Source of the DNA: Bacillota bacterium
GTDB taxonomy: Bacteria > Bacillota > Clostridia > Lachnospirales > Lachnospiraceae
Direction: 5' to 3'
DNA length: 64,000 bases
Assembly: GCA_023414355.1 (NCBI GenBank)
Contig: JAEZOB010000009.1
Location: forward strand, 124,001-188,000
This document shows positions 59,682-64,000 of this stretch, in pieces. The notes under the pieces are model-generated. The model searched no databases, was not told where the DNA came from, and saw only the letters and a list, made by a program, of their open reading frames with translations. Position numbers and translations under genes: made by a program. Numbering within the stretch: the first letter of the stretch is position 1; each line of letters opens with the position of its first letter.

Positions 59682-59881
59682 TGAACTGCACCGTTCCTTT
59701 CTTATGCAATTTTTCAAAATCTATTCAAGTAGTTTTAATTACGATATGATATATTATAACATACCGTGCCTAGTTGTTACAACATTCATTTCCACAATTA
59801 TCAAAAAATTAATTTTTGTATCATGATAAAATCTACTTCAAATTAATTATCATTTATTCTTGCTAATTCTTAATTATTCTT

Positions 59882-59926
59882 ATTATAGTGTCAAAAATTA
59901 TAGTATCAAAAATTATAGTGTCAAAA
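59882..59926. repeat. Three tandem 15-bp repeats
   Basis: ATTATAGTGTCAAAA, ATTATAGTATCAAAA and ATTATAGTGTCAAAA lie head to tail. The last unit contains the left outer arm of the following hairpin element. Confidence 0.85.
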
Positions 59927-60026
59927 CGTGCTGCGAACTTTTTCCCTGATACATGTCACTGCTATTGCAAACGAGCTTGCATAGCAGTGGCGTATATCAG
60001 GAAAGCACCTTCGGTGCTTTCGACAC
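59918..60026. repeat. Three-way-junction palindromic repeat, copy B
   Basis: GTGTC/GACAC outer arms enclose a long stem ending in GCTATTGCAA-ACGA-GCTTGCATAGC and the hairpin GAAAGCACC-TTC-GGTGCTTTC. The inner motifs match copy A at 7022-7147 although most stem sequence differs. Confidence 0.82.
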
Positions 60027-60144
60027 TTTGTTCACCATACAATATAGAAATGTTTCGTTCGTCTGTTCATAAAATGCATTCGATAGAATGTACGAAACTT
60101 CAGCAATTTATTGCATTAACGCTACAATGCTATACAAATTCATA

Positions 60145-60172
60145 TTGACAAAGTTACCTGAAAGGTTATAAT
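60145..60172 (+). promoter_or_regulatory. Promoter of the oligopeptide transporter operon
   Basis: TTGACA, 16-base spacer and TATAAT, both boxes matching consensus. Confidence 0.75.
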
Positions 60173-60281
60173 TAAATACATAATGCGGATAAAGCATAAG
60201 GCAATGTAGTCACGAAAGCATCATTTTTTTGGCTGCATTTTTTTTATAGAAGTCTTATGAAATCATTAAGGAGGAGAATAT

Positions 60282-61961
60282 ATGAAGAGAATTAGCAAAT
60301 TATTGGCACTTATGCTTGTACTTGTGCTGACCTTTTCGCTTGTAGCTTGCAGTAAGGGTGATACGAAAAAAGATGATGCTGCTACGACCGATAATAAGGC
60401 AACAGAGCAGACAGGCGACAGCAGTGCCGCAGGAAAGGTCCTGAAGGTACACTTTGATGTAGAGGTGGCTTCCATGGATCCTCAAATCGCAACCGATGGA
60501 ACATCCTTCGAAGTACTTGCCGATGTAACTGAAGGTTTATATTCCGTGGATGCCAATGGTACTCCGATCTTGGCTATGGCTGAAAGCGTAGATAAGAGCG
60601 CAGACGGCTTAACCTATACCTTTAAGCTTCGCGATGCAAAATGGAGCAACGGCACAGCAGTAACCGCAAAGGATTTTGTCTTTGCTTGGAGACGACTTGT
60701 TGATCCTACTGTAGCCAGTGAGTATGCATTTATTGCTGAAATCGCAGGTATTAAAAATGCAGCTGCGGTTACAGCAGGGGAAGCTACTGTAGATCAGCTC
60801 GGAGTAACTGCACAGGATGATAAGACCCTGGTGGTTAACCTTGACGTTCCGGTTCCTTTCTTTGAATCCCTGATGGCTTTCCCGTCTTTCATGCCTGTTA
60901 ACGAGGAATTCTTTAAGGCAGCAGGGGACAGCTTCGGAACCTCTCCTGAAACAATATTAAGTAACGGACCTTTTGTAATGTCTGCTTATGAACCTGCCGC
61001 TACGACCATTAGCTTGACGAAGAGCCCTACCTACTGGGATGCTTCCAAGGTTGCATTGGACGGCATTCAGTATCAGGTAATCAAGGATTCACAGCAGGCT
61101 ATGTTGTCTTATCAGAATGGAGATTTAGATGTTGCGACCTTATCCGGTGAGCAGGTAGAGCAGTTCCAGGCTGACCCTGAGTTCCATAACATCATGGCAG
61201 GTTACCTGTGGTACATATCCCCCAATCAGAAGGTTGCCGGACTTGAAAATGTAAACCTGCGTAAGGCTCTCGCTCTTGCTTATGATAAAGCAGCGATTGC
61301 TAAGAACATCTTAAAGGATGGTTCCATCGTAGCTGACTTTGCAGTACCTACCAAGCTTGCTACCGGTCCTGATGGTAAGGATTTCCGTGAGACCACCGGA
61401 ACCTATCTGACCACAGATAAGGCAAAGGCTCTTGAATATTGGAAGGCAGCTCAGTCCGAATTAGGCTTAAGCACTTTAAAGTATACTATGATCGTGGAAG
61501 ATACAGAATCAGCAATCAATGTTGCCCAGTTCATTCAGTCTGAGATTCAGACAACGTTACCGGGAATCACGATCGAGATTCAGACCATGCCTAAGAAGAA
61601 CCGTGTAGAAAGAATGCAGGCAGGTGACTTTGAACTTGGCTTAACCCGTTGGGGCCCCGACTATGCGGACCCGATGACCTACCTCGACATGTGGACCTCA
61701 TTAAGCCCGAACAACTATGGCTTCTGGTCCAATGCTGAGTATGATGCAATGATTGAATCCTGTACCAAAGGTGATCTGGCTCTCGACTTGAAGGCAAGAT
61801 GGGAAGAGCTTAAGAAAGCGGAAACCATGGTTATGGATGCTGCTGTTATCCTCCCTGTATATCAGAAGGGTGATGCGGTCATGATCAAATCAGGAGTTGA
61901 TGGCATCGAATTCCACTCCGTTGGTGTCACCAGAATCTACAAGAATGCGACCATGAAATAA
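60282..61961 (+). CDS. oppA: Oligopeptide ABC transporter substrate-binding lipoprotein
   Basis: 559 residues. A lipoprotein signal ends in SLVACSK with Cys23 as lipidation site, followed by a Ser/Thr/Asp-rich linker to about residue 50. The SBP_5 (family 5) fold follows with SMDPQIATDGTSFEVLADVT, FKLRDAKWSNGTAVTAKDFV and DFELGLTRWGPDYADPMTYL. It binds peptides outside the cell and delivers them to OppB/OppC. The symbol follows the most common role; dipeptide or nickel specificity is not excluded. GGAGGAG precedes the ATG. Confidence 0.9.
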   Translation: MKRISKLLALMLVLVLTFSLVACSKGDTKKDDAATTDNKATEQTGDSSAAGKVLKVHFDVEVASMDPQIATDGTSFEVLADVTEGLYSVDANGTPILAMAESVDKSADGLTYTFKLRDAKWSNGTAVTAKDFVFAWRRLVDPTVASEYAFIAEIAGIKNAAAVTAGEATVDQLGVTAQDDKTLVVNLDVPVPFFESLMAFPSFMPVNEEFFKAAGDSFGTSPETILSNGPFVMSAYEPAATTISLTKSPTYWDASKVALDGIQYQVIKDSQQAMLSYQNGDLDVATLSGEQVEQFQADPEFHNIMAGYLWYISPNQKVAGLENVNLRKALALAYDKAAIAKNILKDGSIVADFAVPTKLATGPDGKDFRETTGTYLTTDKAKALEYWKAAQSELGLSTLKYTMIVEDTESAINVAQFIQSEIQTTLPGITIEIQTMPKKNRVERMQAGDFELGLTRWGPDYADPMTYLDMWTSLSPNNYGFWSNAEYDAMIESCTKGDLALDLKARWEELKKAETMVMDAAVILPVYQKGDAVMIKSGVDGIEFHSVGVTRIYKNATMK

Positions 61962-61985
61962 GAATAAGAAATCAACCCAATTGAA

Positions 61986-62031
61986 ATAATGACGCTATGG
62001 ATGGCAAATACAGTCATCCATAGCAGCATTA
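61986..62031 (+). terminator. Attenuator-like hairpin between oppA and oppB
   Basis: GCTATGGATG-N11-CATCCATAGC, a perfect 10-bp stem extended by ATAATG/CATTAT across a two-base mismatch. It has no long T-run, so it may reduce read-through or protect the oppA mRNA 3' end, consistent with higher need for the binding protein. Confidence 0.6.
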
Positions 62032-62190
62032 TCAATAAGCTGGACTGCTTTCCTATCGTTGCATGATAAAAACCCGCGCTGTCATCAGTACGGGTTATTA
62101 TCGATTTATAGAGGATATTCCATTTGTTGGAATAACTATATACAAAGATTGGGATTGCCGAACCTCTTACCGGGTAAGGAGCGTGAATTT

Positions 62191-63132
62191 GTGAAAAAAT
62201 ATATAATGAAAAGAGTTATTATATCGGTCGTAACTCTTTTGGTCATATTACTGGTTCTTTTCTTAATGCTGGAGCTGATGCCGGGCTCACCCTTTAATGA
62301 TGAGAAGCTGACCGATGCTCAGCGTGCGATCATCAACACAAAATACGGACTGGACAAGCCCGTAATGATACGATTTTTTAACTACATACGTGCTATGCTC
62401 ACAGGGGATTTTGGGGTTTCCTATACAATATCGAAAAATACGCCGATTACTTCTTTGTTGCAGACCAGACTGCCTATCTCTCTCCGGATTGGAGGCCAGG
62501 CAATTCTGATCGGAACATTAATCGGATTGATTCTGGGCATCGTAGCGGCATTAAAGCACAATACAATCTATGATACGATTACTACTGTAATCTCAGTGCT
62601 TGGTGTCAGCTTACCTTCCTATGTTTTTGCGATGGCCCTTATATATGCCTTAGGATTTCGCTTAAAATGGTTTCCGCTGCTATACCAGGTGGAAGCTCCT
62701 CTTTATTCCTCTGTCATGCCGACGATATCGTTATGTATGTTTACGGTGGCGACAGTAGCACGTTTTACACGAACAGAAATGCTGGAAGTACTTGGTTCTG
62801 ATTATATGCTTTTGGCAGAGAGCAAAGGTCTGAACAGTTTTCATCTGATTTTTAAGCATGCCTTAAGAAATGCACTGATACCAATTATTACGGTGCTTGC
62901 TCCGCTTGTAGTCGGTCTGATGACAGGAAGCCTGGTAATCGAGAAGCTGTTCTCCATCCCGGGCATCGGAAGCCTTCTTGTATCGGCAATTCAGTCCAAT
63001 GATTATAATGTAGTCGTTGCTCTGACTTTCATTTATAGTATTATGTACATTGGTATCATGTTGGTCGTAGACATTCTTTACGGCGTCATTGATCCGAGAA
63101 TTCGACTTGCAAAGGGGGATCATCATGAATAA
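62191..63132 (+). CDS. oppB: Oligopeptide ABC transporter permease, first subunit
   Basis: 313 residues with six membrane helices. The N-terminus (KRVIISVVTLLVILLVLFLM) and LELMPGSPF are characteristic of OppB/DppB, and SKGLNSFHLIFKHALRNALI is the EAA loop that contacts the ATPase. It appears to use GTG 62191, with AAGGAG nine bases upstream; an ATG at 62206 is also possible. The start at 62059 is rejected because the first 44 residues are not membrane-like. It overlaps oppC by 8 bases. Confidence 0.88.
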   Translation: MKKYIMKRVIISVVTLLVILLVLFLMLELMPGSPFNDEKLTDAQRAIINTKYGLDKPVMIRFFNYIRAMLTGDFGVSYTISKNTPITSLLQTRLPISLRIGGQAILIGTLIGLILGIVAALKHNTIYDTITTVISVLGVSLPSYVFAMALIYALGFRLKWFPLLYQVEAPLYSSVMPTISLCMFTVATVARFTRTEMLEVLGSDYMLLAESKGLNSFHLIFKHALRNALIPIITVLAPLVVGLMTGSLVIEKLFSIPGIGSLLVSAIQSNDYNVVVALTFIYSIMYIGIMLVVDILYGVIDPRIRLAKGDHHE

Positions 63133-64000
63133 TTCAGAATATGAATTTGTGCCGGAAGATTTTGTGCTCGTCGGAGCAGAGAAAATCTCTCGTATTGACG
63201 AGACCTTTCCAAGTAAGCCGATCTGGAAGGACATCTTATCCAGATTTGCGCAGAATAAAGGTGCCGTGGTTGGTATGATCTTTATTGTTCTCATAATCTT
63301 CATGGCAATTGCGGGTCCTCATATGACAGGACATACCTACGATTCTCAGATTATTGAACATCAGAACCTTGCCCCCAGAGCACCGGGTCTTGAGAAACTG
63401 GGGATTTTCAACGGTTCGGAGAAGATGCATACTTCTTCAGGCTCCATCACTCAGAATAAATATATCTCGGAGGATCCCTCAGTAAAAACAGGTCTGGAAG
63501 AGGTCTATTACTGGTTTGGCACAGACGTGCTCGGACGCGATATCTTTACCCGAACCTGGACAGGAACAAGAATTTCCCTTTATATCGCCATGGTAGCAGT
63601 TATCGTGGATATGTGCTTCGGAATGATCTACGGTCTGGTTTCCGGATATTTCGGCGGTAAAGTGGATATGGTCCTGCAGAGATTTTCTGAAATCCTGAAC
63701 GGTATCCCGACCCTGGTTATCGTTACACTGTTGATTTTAGTATTTAAACCCGGTCTGGTAACAATTACTCTGGCACTTGCGATCACCGGCTGGATTGGTA
63801 TGAGCCGAATTGCCCGAGCGCAGGTATTGAAGCTGAAGGAGCAGGAATTCATCCTTGCCTCCAAGACCTTGGGTGCACGAAACCTATTTATTATATTTAA
63901 GGAAATATTGCCGAATATTTTCGGGCAGCTGATCATCATGTCCATGTTCTCCATCCCCAATGCGATCTTTACAGAGGCATTTCTTGCCTTCATCGGTCTT
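63125..64000 (+). CDS. oppC: Oligopeptide ABC transporter permease, second subunit (3' end outside window)
   Basis: The first 292 residues are in the window; the frame remains open at the right edge. An N-terminal cytoplasmic leader of about 45 residues precedes the first helix (KGAVVGMIFIVLIIFMAI). A large extracellular loop contains YWFGTDVLGRDIFTRTWTGT, the classical OppC/DppC motif. The EAA loop is EFILASKTLGARNLFIIFKE. The start is coupled to oppB with an 8-base overlap. AAAGGGGG precedes it. Confidence 0.9.
   Translation, partial: MNNSEYEFVPEDFVLVGAEKISRIDETFPSKPIWKDILSRFAQNKGAVVGMIFIVLIIFMAIAGPHMTGHTYDSQIIEHQNLAPRAPGLEKLGIFNGSEKMHTSSGSITQNKYISEDPSVKTGLEEVYYWFGTDVLGRDIFTRTWTGTRISLYIAMVAVIVDMCFGMIYGLVSGYFGGKVDMVLQRFSEILNGIPTLVIVTLLILVFKPGLVTITLALAITGWIGMSRIARAQVLKLKEQEFILASKTLGARNLFIIFKEILPNIFGQLIIMSMFSIPNAIFTEAFLAFIGL

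Larger units (their letters stand above)
59682..60281 (+). other. Gene-free interval upstream of oppA
   Basis: It holds AT-rich sequence, three tandem 15-bp units, a three-way-junction repeat, the oppA promoter and a leader of about 100 bases. No gene was recognised. Confidence 0.6.

Overview
The window looks like chromosomal DNA of an anaerobic, low-to-moderate GC Firmicute, most probably a plant-polysaccharide-degrading Lachnospiraceae or Clostridium relative. This is inferred from AGGAGG-type ribosome binding sites, GTP-type PEP carboxykinase, GH127/GH13/GH3 glycosidases with a GPH symporter, DegV and DUF3795 proteins, and EAL-rich signalling. No rRNA, tRNA, CRISPR array, phage module or transposase was recognised. 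The window edges cut a GH127 gene (left) and an oppC-like permease gene (right).

Layout. 0-12.4 kb: GH127 tail, an MFS transporter, a YkuD L,D-transpeptidase, pckG with a long leader, a GntR/FCD regulator, a dispersed hairpin repeat, a secreted Ig/fibronectin-like protein, then a manganese cluster (polysaccharide deacetylase, mntR, mntH) with a palindrome upstream of mntH. 12.4-20.4 kb: an EAL-domain membrane protein, a MarR-controlled operon of two ArsA/GET3-like ATPases flanking a 75-residue protein, a GNAT acetyltransferase, a HAD phosphatase and a HEAT-like protein, several of them with unusual hairpin leaders. 20.4-33 kb: dapA, an AraC regulator, VOC and DUF3795 proteins, DegV, a coiled-coil protein, adenine deaminase, an MFS transporter with DUF2804, a chemoreceptor and a second polysaccharide deacetylase. 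33-40.5 kb: an NAD-dependent epimerase-like gene, a GGDEF/EAL protein, a DMT transporter, an M42 aminopeptidase, argC with ARG-box-like sites, and an HD protein.

40.6-46.6 kb is a sugar-use cluster (GPH symporter, GH13 alpha-glucosidase, GH3 beta-glucosidase). 46.6-53.6 kb holds a calcium-loop-type protein, an OhrR-like regulator divergent from a nitroreductase, a possible permuted papain-like protein, pepF and an orphan PTS EIIC with a 70-residue partner. 53.7-59.7 kb is on the minus strand: response regulator, ABC exporter, histidine kinase and DMT transporter as one unit, preceded by a 284-bp fold-back sequence and a second degV. The last 4 kb start an oligopeptide ABC transporter operon.

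The most unusual signals are non-coding. A multi-hairpin leader cassette ends in a GCCGCC-N4-GGCGGC hairpin directly followed by the ribosome binding site and recurs before three unrelated genes, with compensatory base changes between copies. A tandem array of Shine-Dalgarno/anti-Shine-Dalgarno hairpins precedes the HEAT-like gene. Two dispersed repeats share a three-way-junction architecture. The twin-ArsA operon is the most interesting protein-coding unit. All functional statements are from reading sequence and family knowledge; no search or folding program was run.
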